Part shown: positions 32,674 to 41,597 of the stretch, one piece after another
How the letters are laid out: the number at the start of each line of letters is the position of its first letter
Position numbering within the stretch: the first letter of the stretch is position 1
Assembly: GCA_963848475.1 (NCBI GenBank)
Contig: CAWKDW010000012.1
Span: forward strand, 186,001-250,000
Length of the DNA: 64,000 bases
Source of the DNA: Solirubrobacter sp963848475
Lineage (GTDB): Bacteria > Actinomycetota > Thermoleophilia > Solirubrobacterales > Solirubrobacteraceae
Direction of reading: 5' to 3'
Position numbers and translations under genes: made by a program
The notes under the pieces: generated by a model
The model's database searches: none
Told to the model about the DNA's origin: nothing
Seen by the model: the letters and a program-made list of their open reading frames with translations, nothing else

Positions 32674-33369
32674 ATGCGGATCGTTTTCGTGCACGGGGCA
32701 TGCGTGAAGGACGGGTCGTGGTGGTGGCACCGAACCGGTGAGCTGCTGGCCGAGCAGGGCATCGCCAGCGAGGCGCCCGCCCTGCCGAGTTGCGGCGAGA
32801 CGGGTCTGCCGGCGGATGCGGGAGGGCCCGGGTTGGCCGAGGACGTCGCCGCGGTCCGGCACGTCTTGACCGCCAGCGACGAGCCGACCGTGGTGGTCGC
32901 CCACAGCTACGGCGGGATCGTCACCGCGGAGGCGGCGGCGAGGGTCGGCTCCGTGCGCCATCTGCTGCTCATCTCCAGCTACCTGCCCGAGGTCGGACAG
33001 AGCCTCTCCTCGTTCGGCGGGGAGGAGCCGGCCCCGTTTCTCGACCTCGACCCCGAGGGCGGCACCTTCACCGTCCGGCTGGACGCTCTGGCCGAGACAT
33101 TCCTGCAGGACTGCGGCCCGGAGATCCAGCGGCAGGCGAGGGACAAGACGGCCCGCCAGAGCCTGGCGGTCCTCCAGCAGGCGGTGCAGTCAGCGGCCTG
33201 GCAGCACGTGCCATCGACCTACCTCGTCTGCGCCGAGGACCGGGGCACCCCCGCCGAGCTGCAGCGCGAGTTCGCCGGTCGCGCGGGCAGCGTCGTGGAA
33301 CTCGACGCCGGCCACCATCCCTTCCTCTCGCAGCCCGCCGCCGTTCGCGACCTGATCCTCGCGCTGTAG
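32674..33369 (+). CDS. Alpha/beta hydrolase
   Basis: 231 residues from the ATG preceded by GGGAGG. It has HGACVKDGSWWW near the N-terminus, nucleophile elbow AHSYGG, CAEDRGTP for the acid and AGHHPFLSQ for the His. This pattern matches the small esterase/hydroxynitrile-lyase-like group (PF12697) common next to TetR genes. It likely hydrolyses an ester or is a detoxifying enzyme induced by the TetR ligand. Substrate unknown. Confidence 0.87.
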   Translation: MRIVFVHGACVKDGSWWWHRTGELLAEQGIASEAPALPSCGETGLPADAGGPGLAEDVAAVRHVLTASDEPTVVVAHSYGGIVTAEAAARVGSVRHLLLISSYLPEVGQSLSSFGGEEPAPFLDLDPEGGTFTVRLDALAETFLQDCGPEIQRQARDKTARQSLAVLQQAVQSAAWQHVPSTYLVCAEDRGTPAELQREFAGRAGSVVELDAGHHPFLSQPAAVRDLILAL

Positions 33370-33395
33370 CCGCGACGGTGAACCGGAGATTTTTG

Positions 33396-33410
33396 TAGCG
33401 CGTGACGCTA
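33396..33410. promoter_or_regulatory. LacI-type operator TAGCG-N5-CGCTA
   Basis: A 15-base palindrome about 50 bases before the LacI gene. The GC-centred symmetry fits LacI-family sites and suggests autoregulation. Confidence 0.5.
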
Positions 33411-33461
33411 AAGTGGCGACGCAGTGCGAAGAGTCTTATGTTCTGACGCTCGGAGCTCAAA

Positions 33462-34442
33462 ATGGGTAGCCGCGTCACGAGTGCGGATGTCGCGGCCGCC
33501 GCCGGCGTCTCGCGCGCGACGGTGAGCTACGCCCTCAACGGCGTGGAAGGCCGCATCTCCGAGCCGACACGAGCGCGGGTACTCGAAGCGGCTGAGCGGC
33601 TCGGCCATGTCACGAACGCGGTGGCACACGCGTTGCGCACGGGACGGACGGAAATCGTGCTGCTCGTACTGCCCTCGTGGCCGCTGGGGCCGGCTGTGGC
33701 CGAGTGGGTGAGCGCCGGCGTCGCGGAGCTCGAGCGGGTCGGATTCACGTCGCTGGTGCATCTCGACCAGTGTGATGGCGGCCAGAGCCTGGCGCGTGCG
33801 TGCTCGCGGGTCCGGCCGGTCGGGCTGATCGGCCCCGCGGAGGCGCTCACACCAGAGCGGGTGGCGTGGCTTGCGGACCACGGGACGCGCGCGATCGTGG
33901 CGATCGGCCAGAAGCCGCTGGCGCACGTCGCGACCATCGTCGTCGACCAGTCGCGCGTCGGCGAGACGGCGATCGCGCACCTCGTCGATCGCGGTCACCG
34001 CAGCATCGTCGCGGTGCTCCCGGGCGAGCCGCACTTTGCCGCGATCGGCGCCGACCGGGTGCGCGGGGCGCAGGCCGTCGCCAGTTCCCGCGGGGTGTCG
34101 CTCCAAGTCGTCGAAGCCACGTGCTCGATGGACGACATCGGGAAGGCGATCGCGCCGGTGCTGCCCGCGAAGCCGACGGCGCTGTACGCCTTCAACGACG
34201 AATTCGCGCTCGAGGCGATCGATGCGCTCAAGGCGACGGGTCGCAGCGTGCCGCGGGACGTCGCGGTGATCGGCTGCGACAACAGCGCCGCGGCCCGGCG
34301 CAGAAAGCTGACCACCGTCGAGCTCAGCGAGCCACACAGATGGGACGTGATCGTGGAGCGGCTGCACGCGCAGGCCGAAGGCGCCGAGGACCGCACACCG
34401 ATCACGGGTCGCCCGACCCTGGTTCGCGGCGCCACCACCTGA
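33462..34442 (+). CDS. LacI family transcriptional regulator
   Basis: 326 residues. The N-terminal HTH (SADVAAAAGVSRATVSYALN) and hinge helix region are typical; a periplasmic-binding-like effector domain follows with VDQSRVGETAIAHLVDRGH, ALYAFNDEFALEAIDAL and the AVIGCDNS signature. It precedes the LLM oxidoreductase at 34461 by 18 bases on the same strand, which is then the likely target. A sugar or small-molecule effector is expected but not identifiable. Confidence 0.92.
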   Translation: MGSRVTSADVAAAAGVSRATVSYALNGVEGRISEPTRARVLEAAERLGHVTNAVAHALRTGRTEIVLLVLPSWPLGPAVAEWVSAGVAELERVGFTSLVHLDQCDGGQSLARACSRVRPVGLIGPAEALTPERVAWLADHGTRAIVAIGQKPLAHVATIVVDQSRVGETAIAHLVDRGHRSIVAVLPGEPHFAAIGADRVRGAQAVASSRGVSLQVVEATCSMDDIGKAIAPVLPAKPTALYAFNDEFALEAIDALKATGRSVPRDVAVIGCDNSAAARRRKLTTVELSEPHRWDVIVERLHAQAEGAEDRTPITGRPTLVRGATT

Positions 34443-34460
34443 CAGGCAGACTGCTGTCTC

Positions 34461-35405
34461 GTGACGGGTGCGCTTCCTCTGCTCGGGTTCGGCCTGCCGG
34501 TGTCAGGGCCCTGGGCGACACCGGACACGATTCGTCACATCGCCCGCCGCGCTGACGAGCTCGGGTACGCGTCGCTGTGGACCTTCCAGCGCATGCTCTC
34601 CCCGGCCTCGACCGTGCTCGGCCCGTCGCACCAGTCGGTGCTCGATCCGGTCGTCGCGCTCTCGCACGTCGCGGGGTACACCGACCGGATCCGTCTGGGG
34701 ACGGCGACGATCTGCGCGCCGTTCACCGCTCCCGCGCTGCTCGCGAAGTCGCTGACGTCGCTGGACGTGCTCTCCGGCGGCCGGCTCACCGTGGGCCTCG
34801 GGATGGGCTGGCTGCCGCAGGAGTACGCCGCCGCCGGCGTTGCCTATGAGCGGCGAGGGAAGCGAATGGACGAGTACCTGCGCTGCCTGGAGGCGCTGTG
34901 GACGCAGGATCCGGTCGAGTTCGCCGGCGAGTTCTACACCGTGCCGCGTTCGCACGTGGGACCACCGCCCGTGCAACGACCGCACCCCCCGGTGCTGCTG
35001 GGCGGCGCCGCTGCACCGGCACTGCGCCGCGCCGGCCGGCTCGCCCAAGGCTGGATCTGCAGCAGCCAGCAGGACCTGACCAACCTCGGCGCGTCGATCG
35101 AGACGGTCCGCGACGGCGCGCGTGCGGCCGGGCGCGGCCCGGAGGCCGTGCAGATCGTGGTGCGCGGCATCGTCGACCTCGTCGAAGACGAACCCTCAGC
35201 GCAGCGCCGACCGCTCCAGGGGACACGGGAGCAGGTGCTCGACGATCTCGCGGCACTGCGCGCGCAGGGCGTCACGGAGGTCTTCTTCGACCTCAACTTC
35301 TCGCCCCGGGTCAACGTTTCAGACGTCGACACCGGGGCGGCACTCGAGTACGCGGAGCAGGTGCTCGACGCGTTCGCGCCTACGCGGCTTCGACCTTCGG
35401 CATGA
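34461..35405 (+). CDS. LLM class F420-dependent (luciferase-like) oxidoreductase
   Basis: 314 residues of the bacterial-luciferase-like TIM barrel: FGLPVSGPWATPDTIRHIAR, RLTVGLGMGWLPQEY, the conserved RMDEYLRCLEALW and the PVLLGGAAAPALRRAGRL strand. Actinobacterial members mostly use F420H2. It follows the LacI gene, and its 3' end overlaps the tail of another LLM gene in the opposite strand by 26 bases. Redox substrate unknown. Confidence 0.9.
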   Translation: MTGALPLLGFGLPVSGPWATPDTIRHIARRADELGYASLWTFQRMLSPASTVLGPSHQSVLDPVVALSHVAGYTDRIRLGTATICAPFTAPALLAKSLTSLDVLSGGRLTVGLGMGWLPQEYAAAGVAYERRGKRMDEYLRCLEALWTQDPVEFAGEFYTVPRSHVGPPPVQRPHPPVLLGGAAAPALRRAGRLAQGWICSSQQDLTNLGASIETVRDGARAAGRGPEAVQIVVRGIVDLVEDEPSAQRRPLQGTREQVLDDLAALRAQGVTEVFFDLNFSPRVNVSDVDTGAALEYAEQVLDAFAPTRLRPSA

Positions 35406-36366
35406 TCTCCTCCTTGAGACGCTTGAGGTCGTCGAGCGTCTTGGCCACCGGCACGTCGGCGAACGGGGGCCAGAGGAGCGGCATGGTCAGCCCCGCCTCC
35501 TTGTAGCGCTTGAGCGTCTCGGTGATCTGGCCCGCGGAGCCCACGAGCAGGTTCGTGCCCTTGCCCGCCGGTGTCTGGTCGGAGTCCTGGTCGGTGATGA
35601 CGAACCAGATCATGCTGCAGAGCTCGATGTCGTCGACCGACCGCCCGAGCTCCTCGAGCTCCTGGGCGATGGCGCCGCGCCAGCGCTGCAGATCCTCGGG
35701 CGTGTCCTGGATGCCGATCCAGCCCGACAGGTTGTACTTCGCGACCCGATTGGCCGAGCGCTTCGGGTCCTTGAGCCCGCTGAAGTAGATCGGCGGGTAC
35801 GGCTTCTGGAGGGGCTTCGCACCGAATCCGCACCGGTCGAAGTCGGCGAACTCGCCGTGGTACTCGAACACGTCGTTCGTCCAGATGCCCTGCATGATCT
35901 CGAGCGTCTCGCGCACGTGCTTGTGCCGCTTGGGGAAGATGTGCGAGGCGCTCGCCGCGGCGAACTCCTCGGGCATCCAGCCGGCCCCGACGCCCACGTT
36001 GAGCCGGCCGTTGCTGAGGTGGTCGACCGTGGCGAGCTCCGCGGCCAGCACGCCCGGCGCGCGGTACGGCGTGTCGGTGATGCTCATGCCGATCCGCACC
36101 TTCTGCGTCTTGGCGGCGAGCCAGGGGATCAGCGGCCAGCCCTGGTACCACTCGCCGCGCGAGGACACCGGCAACTGCGTGGGGAACTCGTCCATCATCC
36201 CGAACGAGTACTGGAGCTCCCCGCGGTCGGAGGCCTCCGGGACGACGATCCGGTCGAGTGTCCAGACCGAATCGAAGTCGAGGTCCTCCGCGAGCATGGT
36301 GAGATCCTCGAGTTCCTTGACAGTCACCTTGTCGCGGAAGTTCGGCAGGTAGAGAGCGAGCTTCAT
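35380..36366 (-). CDS. LLM class F420-dependent (luciferase-like) oxidoreductase
   Basis: 328 residues starting MKLALYLPNFRDKVTVKELE; the ATG at 36366 has GAGGAGG at proper spacing. Barrel motifs: NGRLNVGVGAGWMPEEF, RHKHVRETLEIMQGIW, PPIYFSGLKDPKRSANRV. It is distantly related to the convergent LLM gene. It lies downstream of the CoA ligase at 36422-37960 on the same strand with a 55-base gap, so a joint role with that ligase is possible. Confidence 0.9.
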   Translation of the reverse strand: MKLALYLPNFRDKVTVKELEDLTMLAEDLDFDSVWTLDRIVVPEASDRGELQYSFGMMDEFPTQLPVSSRGEWYQGWPLIPWLAAKTQKVRIGMSITDTPYRAPGVLAAELATVDHLSNGRLNVGVGAGWMPEEFAAASASHIFPKRHKHVRETLEIMQGIWTNDVFEYHGEFADFDRCGFGAKPLQKPYPPIYFSGLKDPKRSANRVAKYNLSGWIGIQDTPEDLQRWRGAIAQELEELGRSVDDIELCSMIWFVITDQDSDQTPAGKGTNLLVGSAGQITETLKRYKEAGLTMPLLWPPFADVPVAKTLDDLKRLKEEIMPKVEAA

Positions 36367-36421
36367 GTGAATCGGCCTCCTCCAACGTGCGGACACTCGT
36401 AGCGGCCGGAACGTAACAGTT

Positions 36422-37960
36422 CTACGGCTCGCCGTCGCTCACGTCGATTCGCAGCTCGCGCTTGAGCACCTTGCCGGTGCTGTTGGTCGGCAGGGCGTCG
36501 ACGAAGCGATAGCTGCGAGGCCGCTTATAGCGGGCGATGCGCTCCAGGCACGTCCGGTCGAGGTCGTCGGTCGACGGCGGGGCGCCAGCGTCGGCGGGCA
36601 CCACGAACGCCATCACCGCCTCGCCCCATTCCGGGTCGGGCCGTCCGACCACGGCCACGGCCTGGACGGCGGGGTGGTGGAGCAGCGCCTCCTCGACCTC
36701 CCGCGGGTAGATGTTCATGCCCCCGCTGATGATCAGGTCCTTGGACCGGTCGCGCAGCGTGAGGTACCCGTCGGCGTCGAAGCTGCCGACGTCGCCGGTG
36801 TGCAGCCAGCCTCCACGCAGCGCCTCGGCGGTGGCATCGGGCTGGTTCCAGTAGCCGGCCATCACCACGTCGCCCCGGACCACCACTTCGCCGATCTCGC
36901 CCGCGGGGAGGCTGCGGTCGTCCCCGTCGAGGACGCGGACCTCGACGTCGGTGCGGGCGACGCCGACGCTCTGCAGTCGGTCGCGCCAGCGGGGATGCTC
37001 GCGGTCCGCGTGGTCGGCCTTCGAAAGTGCGGTGATCGTCATCGGCGTCTCGCCCTGCCCGTAGATCTGGGCCAGGCGGGGACCGAAGCGGGAGAGGGCG
37101 TCCTCCAGATCGACCAGGTACATCGGTGCGCCGCCGTAGACGATCGTCTTCAGGTGCGACAGCTCGGCGGCCGCGATCGTCGCGTCGCCGGCCAGTCGCT
37201 TCACCATCGTGGGAGCGGCGAAGAACGACATCCCCGGCCAGCGCCGCAGGAGGGCGGCGATCTCGTCGCCGTCGACGCCGCCCGACCGCGGAACGACGCT
37301 GACCGCCCCTCGGGCGATGTGGGGGAGCCCGTACAGCCCAGACCCGTGCGACAGCGGCGCCGCGTGGAGGATGCTGTCCTGCGCCGTCACCGAGTCGATG
37401 TCGGCGTAGTAGCTGAGGGTCATCAGGAGCAGGTTGCGGTTCGTGAGCGTGGCTCCCTTGGGCCGTCCGGTCGTGCCGCTGGTGTAGAACAGCCAGGCCG
37501 GGTCATCCGGTTGGCGGTCGACGAGCGGCGCCGGCGACGACGCCTGGATCCGTTCCCAGCGCTCACCGGGTGCGACCACCGCCGCCTTCAGCGAGGCGAT
37601 CGTGGCGACCAGCGGCTCGACGTCGTCGGCGTGGTCGGGGTCGGTCACGACGACGGCCGTCTCGCTGTGCTCGAGGATGTAGGCGATCTCGTCGCGGTGC
37701 AGGCGCGCGTTGATCGGCACGACCACGAGGCCCGCGTGCCAGCTGGCGAACATCGCCTCCAGATACTCGGGCCGGTTGCGCATCACGATCGCGACCCGGT
37801 CGCCGGGTGACAGGCCGAAGCCGTCGCGCAGGCCGGCGGCCGCGGCGGCGGTCCGCGCGGCGAACGTGGCCCAGTCGGCATGGACGCGCTCGCCGTCGGC
37901 GAGTGCCGGTTCAGCGGGCCGCAGGCGCCCGTGGCGCGCGACCCAAACGGCCGGGTTCAA
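36422..37960 (-). CDS. Acyl-CoA synthetase (AMP-binding)
   Basis: 512 residues with FYTSGTTGRPKG, YGQGETPMT, LHTGDVGSFDADG, DRSKDLIISGGMNIYP and the C-terminal STGKVLKREL with the catalytic Lys intact. A TTG start is used, followed by NPAVWVARHGRLRP. Likely activates an aliphatic or aromatic acid; its motif set resembles long-chain/feruloyl-type ligases. Its promoter shows no CTGAA motif, so it is probably outside the 0-22 kb regulon. The downstream LLM gene is on the same strand. Confidence 0.9.
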   Translation of the reverse strand: MNPAVWVARHGRLRPAEPALADGERVHADWATFAARTAAAAAGLRDGFGLSPGDRVAIVMRNRPEYLEAMFASWHAGLVVVPINARLHRDEIAYILEHSETAVVVTDPDHADDVEPLVATIASLKAAVVAPGERWERIQASSPAPLVDRQPDDPAWLFYTSGTTGRPKGATLTNRNLLLMTLSYYADIDSVTAQDSILHAAPLSHGSGLYGLPHIARGAVSVVPRSGGVDGDEIAALLRRWPGMSFFAAPTMVKRLAGDATIAAAELSHLKTIVYGGAPMYLVDLEDALSRFGPRLAQIYGQGETPMTITALSKADHADREHPRWRDRLQSVGVARTDVEVRVLDGDDRSLPAGEIGEVVVRGDVVMAGYWNQPDATAEALRGGWLHTGDVGSFDADGYLTLRDRSKDLIISGGMNIYPREVEEALLHHPAVQAVAVVGRPDPEWGEAVMAFVVPADAGAPPSTDDLDRTCLERIARYKRPRSYRFVDALPTNSTGKVLKRELRIDVSDGEP

Positions 37961-38014
37961 AGCACCGTCCTCACCATCCGGCCAGCCTAAGTCATGCTGG
38001 GCGCGGCGTCGCCA

Positions 38015-38257
38015 CTAGTGATCGAGGAGGTGGTCGAAGCTGGCCTGGGTGGCGTCGGCCGCGGTCGGCCGTGGGTCGCCCTGATGCACCCAGTGCCCTC
38101 GAAGGTCGGCCATGCGCGCGGAGCGGATGTGCACCGTCGGATCGAGCGGCGCGATCATCAGCCGGCCGAACTGCTCCACACCGAGGACGCGCGCGTAGAA
38201 CGTGCGCCCGCGCGCGCTGACGAGCACGACATCCTGTGGCTGGACGCGGGAGGCCAT
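38015..38257 (-). CDS. Small conserved hypothetical protein
   Basis: 80 residues (MASRVQPQDVVLVSARGRTF), with a small beta-barrel feel in the first 50 residues (VVLVSARGRTFYARVLGVEQ, then LMIAPLDPTVHI), followed by a polar tail. No recognised domain, signal peptide or membrane segment. Codon use is like the neighbours. The gap 38258-38455 upstream contains a small hairpin (GGCGTC-AAA-GACGCC at 38287-38301) and otherwise nothing I can assign. Confidence 0.55.
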   Translation of the reverse strand: MASRVQPQDVVLVSARGRTFYARVLGVEQFGRLMIAPLDPTVHIRSARMADLRGHWVHQGDPRPTAADATQASFDHLLDH

Positions 38258-38455
38258 GAGGGTGCTCAGGCTACCGCCTGAGGGGTGGCGTCAAAGACGC
38301 CCCCGCAGAGCGACACAAATCGCCACCACCCCGGGACCTGCGGGCGCGGGCGCAGGCGTTCGCTCACTCGCAAGTCGTCACCCGCGGTTGACGCGCGCTT
38401 GGAAATCCAGCCCGTGGGTAGCTCCCGCTGCATCAATGTCGACAGGAGGCATGAG

Positions 38456-38554
38456 TTGCCACTAGCTATCGCCGGAACGGGTTACGGAATCATCGGGATC
38501 CTGGTCATCATCTTGCTCGTGATCCTGATCGTGTACTTCGCGCGCCGCGCCTAG
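38456..38554 (+). CDS. 32-residue single-pass membrane peptide
   Basis: Reads from a TTG preceded at six bases by a perfect AGGAGG (38444-38449). The peptide is LPLAIAGTGYG followed by the hydrophobic run IIGILVIILLVILIVYF and a basic end ARRA, an N-out/C-in single membrane helix. An ATG 5 bases earlier is out of frame and stops at once. Such short TM peptides often modulate larger membrane complexes or act in stress; partner unknown. Confidence 0.6.
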   Translation: MPLAIAGTGYGIIGILVIILLVILIVYFARRA

Positions 38555-38662
38555 TACGCGTCGGTACGGCGGTCGTCATTGACGGCGCGCGCCTTACAGA
38601 TTTCTGAACGAGCGGCCGGCGATGGTCGTTTGAGCGATTCGCACGGCATCCTGGATCGCTGA

Positions 38663-39178
38663 ATGAAACGCTTGATCGCGCCGTTGATCCTCGTGGTGGT
38701 CGTGGGCCTCGCACTCGTGCTGACGCGCGGGAGCGGGCCACCGACCGGTGACGCGCAGACACCCGGCTCGGCCGTGCCGGAGCTCACGGTGCCGCGCCTG
38801 GACGGCGGCGGCGAGTTCGCGCTCTCGCAGTTGGCGTCGTCGAAGACTCCGACGCTGTTGTGGTTCTGGGCTCCATGGTGCCCGATCTGCGGCGAGGAGG
38901 CACCCGCGATCGAGCGCCTGGCCTCGGAGGCCGGCGCGGACCTGACCGTGGTCGCGATCGGTGGTCGCGACGACGCGGCGAACGGTCCGGAGTTCGTCGC
39001 TCGCCATGGCCTCCGCACGCCGACGATGTTGTTCGACGAGTCGATGGCGTCGTGGCAGGCGTATCGGATCGTCGGCCAGCCCGGTGCGGTGCTGCTCGAT
39101 CGTGACGGGCGCGAGCGTGGGCGCTGGGCCGGCGCGTTCGACACGAGCCTCGCGCTCGACGCCGCACGCGCCTTGTAG
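38663..39178 (+). CDS. Membrane-anchored TlpA-like thioredoxin
   Basis: 171 residues: an N-terminal membrane anchor (LIAPLILVVVVGLALVL), a short linker, then an AhpC/TSA-Redoxin domain with WFWAPWCPICGEEAPAIERL, active site WCPIC, and the cis-Pro region IVGQPGAVLLD. It faces outside the cytoplasmic membrane and would reduce or form disulfides, for example in cytochrome c maturation or surface proteins. Probably monocistronic; convergent with the EamA gene. Confidence 0.88.
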   Translation: MKRLIAPLILVVVVGLALVLTRGSGPPTGDAQTPGSAVPELTVPRLDGGGEFALSQLASSKTPTLLWFWAPWCPICGEEAPAIERLASEAGADLTVVAIGGRDDAANGPEFVARHGLRTPTMLFDESMASWQAYRIVGQPGAVLLDRDGRERGRWAGAFDTSLALDAARAL

Positions 39179-39228
39179 GCAGCCACCGATCGGACATGTC
39201 CCCCTTCGAGCCGGCACGCGGGCGCGCG

Positions 39229-40200
39229 TCAGGTCTCCGGGACGGGCTTGAGCTTGATGGTTGCGGGCCGGGTGATCCGCGGGCGCTCGCCGAGCTTGAC
39301 GACGACCACCCCGGCCATGATCAGCACGCCGCCGCCGAGTTGCAGGGCGCCCGGGACCTGGTTGAGCAGCAGCCACGCGAAGGAGACGCCCGCGACGACC
39401 TCGAGCAGGGCGACGAACGAGGCGAGGCGCGAGCCGAGCCGGCGGCTGGCGGCGATCCCGAGGGTATAGGCGATGCCGGCCGTCACGACGCCGAGCCCAA
39501 GCAGCGGGATCCACCACGTGACGGGGCTGCCGGCGAGCACCGCCGAGGCGGTCGTCGCGTGCATCGGGAGCAGGCCGATGGCGCCGAGGGCGGCGAGCAC
39601 GAGCGCTCCGGCCGCAAGACCGCTGCCGGCCAGAGCCACCGGCGGGAGGCCTGGGCGCAGGGTGGCGGCGAGCACGAAGTAGGAGGCGGCGCAGACCATC
39701 GCGATCAGCGCCCAGACGATGCCGATCGGCGCGAGATCGGAGCCCGACAGGAGATCGAGGACCAGGATGAGACCGAGCGCGGCGAGGCCGGCGCCGGCCA
39801 CCGTCAGCGGACCGGGCCGTTCACCGTGGCGCAGCCAGAGCCAGACCACCACGGCGGCGGGCGCCGTGTACTCGATCAGCAGCGCGGGCCCGACGTCCAT
39901 GTGGTCCACGGCCGAGAAGTAGGCGAACTGCGCACCGGCGACGGGCACCGCGCCGAAGAGCAGCACGAAGCCGGCGTTCGCGCGCAGGGCGCCCCAGCGG
40001 CCGCGGAGTGAGCGCGCGGCGAGCGGCGCGACCACGAGTGCGGCGATCGCCAGGCGGGCGAGCACGACGGCTCCGGCGGTCCAGCCGGCGTCGAGCAGAC
40101 CGCGCGCGAGCGGTCCGGACATCCCGAACGACACTGCCGAGGCAACCGCCAGCGCCAGCCCGAACGCGAGGTCGGGGCGAGCGTGCGCGTCATTAGCCAT
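39229..40200 (-). CDS. EamA/DMT family transporter
   Basis: About 323 residues from the ATG at 40200 (alternatives 40209 and 40221 add MEG or MSLSMEG). Ten predicted membrane helices in two EamA repeats, for example FGLALAVASAVSFGMSGPLA and ALIAMVCAASYFVLAATL, with GPALLIEYTAPAAVVVWLWL at the first repeat end. RhtA/YdcZ-like exporters of amino acids or metabolites are the nearest type. It is divergent from a CGNR regulator, which probably controls it. Confidence 0.88.
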   Translation of the reverse strand: MANDAHARPDLAFGLALAVASAVSFGMSGPLARGLLDAGWTAGAVVLARLAIAALVVAPLAARSLRGRWGALRANAGFVLLFGAVPVAGAQFAYFSAVDHMDVGPALLIEYTAPAAVVVWLWLRHGERPGPLTVAGAGLAALGLILVLDLLSGSDLAPIGIVWALIAMVCAASYFVLAATLRPGLPPVALAGSGLAAGALVLAALGAIGLLPMHATTASAVLAGSPVTWWIPLLGLGVVTAGIAYTLGIAASRRLGSRLASFVALLEVVAGVSFAWLLLNQVPGALQLGGGVLIMAGVVVVKLGERPRITRPATIKLKPVPET

Positions 40201-40204
40201 GCCT

Positions 40205-40247
40205 TCCATGGACAATGACAATAGGCGACATGAGGTAAGCTGTCAAC
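40205..40247. promoter_or_regulatory. Divergent promoter of EamA and CGNR genes
   Basis: TGACAAT (about 40215) and GCTGTCA (about 40238) give a loose TGACA...TGTCA inverted repeat just before the CGNR start. It may be the CGNR operator. Confidence 0.3.
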
Positions 40248-40787
40248 GTGCTGTTCGCAAATGACACCGAGGCGTCGCTGCGGGCCGCGGTCGCGCTCGT
40301 CAACAGCGCCGTAGAGCCGGACACGCTCACCGAGATCAGCCAACTCGACACGTTCTACGACGAGCACGGATTCACGGGACGCCACGATTCCGACGCGGCC
40401 GAGCTCGGCGCGCTGCGGGCGCTGCGGCCGGTGCTGCGCGAGTTGCTGACGGCTGAGCGCGACACCGCGGCGCAGCTCGTCAACACGCTGCTGGCCGACG
40501 CGCAGGCCCTGCCGCAGTTGCGCCGCCACGACGGTCTCGACTGGCACATCCACGCCGTGCCCGGGGAGGCGCCGCTGGATCGCCGCATGGCGGTCGAGGC
40601 GGCGATGGCGATGATCGACGTGATCCGCGCCGACGAGCTCTCGCGGCTCTCGGTATGTGCCGACCAGCGTTGCGAAGGGCTCGTCCTCGACCTCTCGCGC
40701 AACCGCTCACGCCGCTTCTGCAGCACGACGTGCGCGAACCGCAACGCGGTGGCCGCCTACCGCGCCCGCGGACGGCGACAGACCTGA
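40248..40787 (+). CDS. CGNR zinc-finger transcriptional regulator
   Basis: 179 residues: an N-terminal ABATE-like ligand region (FANDTEASLRAAVALVNS, HGFTGRHD) and a C-terminal CGNR zinc finger with CADQRCEG, RRFCSTTCANRNAVAAYRAR. The finger's CANRN sequence replaces CGNR. GTG start. Next to the EamA exporter in divergent orientation, which is a common arrangement for a substrate-sensing regulator. Ligand unknown. Confidence 0.88.
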   Translation: MLFANDTEASLRAAVALVNSAVEPDTLTEISQLDTFYDEHGFTGRHDSDAAELGALRALRPVLRELLTAERDTAAQLVNTLLADAQALPQLRRHDGLDWHIHAVPGEAPLDRRMAVEAAMAMIDVIRADELSRLSVCADQRCEGLVLDLSRNRSRRFCSTTCANRNAVAAYRARGRRQT

Positions 40788-40796
40788 CCCACGCAA

Positions 40797-41423
40797 TCAG
40801 GGTTCAGCGGGCGTCGTGATCGCGATCTCCGCCCAGGACCGGATGCCGCCGGGGAGGATCTGCTCGCCGCCCCAGCGATCGCTGAACGTCTGCAGCAGGT
40901 GCCGGCTGAAGCTCGCGTTGGCGCGCGGTCTGTCCGTCGGGACGTCCCGGCCGGGAGCTTCGAGCTCCAACCGGACCGAGGTGCGTGAGCACGCGATCCT
41001 CAGGACCGCCGGGTGGCCGTGCCTGCCGTCGACGTCGACGTTGTCGGCGATCAGCTCGGAGACGATCAGACGCGCGCGATCGAGCACGCCATGGGGCGCG
41101 CGGTCGCGCAGGATCTCGGTGACGAAGCGGCGCGCGGCTGCCGGGGCGTCGGGATCGAGTGCGAGCTTGGTCTCGAACAGCCCGCTGTCCGCGGAGGGGT
41201 GGTTCGCGTCGTCAAGCGCCTGCAGCAGGTCGATCGATACGCGCAGCTGGTCGTTCTCGACCGCGAGTGCCAACGCGCCGTTACGAAAGGTCGCGACCGT
41301 GTCCCGCATGGCCTGCAACTCGCGCTTCTGCGCGGAACACGTGGCGCGCAGTTGATCGAGCTCGTCTGCGCTGGAGCGATCCGGCGGCGCGGATCGTCTG
41401 GTCATATTTCGGTCTGCCCGCAT
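40797..41423 (-). CDS. Histidine-kinase-like ATPase (RsbW/anti-sigma-type)
   Basis: 208 residues: an N-terminal coiled coil (about 20-70, DELDQLRATCSAQKRELQAM) with a hydrophobic heptad pattern, then a HATPase_c domain with the N-box RLIVSELIADNVDVDG and the nucleotide/lid part FSRHLLQTFSDRWGGEQI. The domain is small, as in RsbW/SpoIIAB anti-sigma kinases, but no anti-anti-sigma partner lies nearby. It may act in general stress control. Start at 41423 or ATG 41405. Confidence 0.75.
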   Translation of the reverse strand: MRADRNMTRRSAPPDRSSADELDQLRATCSAQKRELQAMRDTVATFRNGALALAVENDQLRVSIDLLQALDDANHPSADSGLFETKLALDPDAPAAARRFVTEILRDRAPHGVLDRARLIVSELIADNVDVDGRHGHPAVLRIACSRTSVRLELEAPGRDVPTDRPRANASFSRHLLQTFSDRWGGEQILPGGIRSWAEIAITTPAEP

Positions 41424-41597
41424 CAGGCGACCTCCTCGGAACCCGCCCCGTCCGACACACAGGCGCGACAGTTTCCAGCTAAGGGCGGAGGTCGAACGAC
41501 CCCGCTTCGGGCTCCCGGTCGAGACCGGCTCCTGAGCGCTGACGGACGAACCTCCCTGTTCTTTCGAAGTTACTCCTTCGACAGTCCTTCGTGACGT

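Noticed and set aside
30490..32961. Long minus-strand frame across the hydroxylase and TetR genes
   Set aside because: It spans unrelated genes and has no domain; the FAD motifs fix the plus strand.
38287..38301. GGCGTC-AAA-GACGCC hairpin
   Set aside because: Not at the end of any gene; too short to call a terminator or riboswitch.
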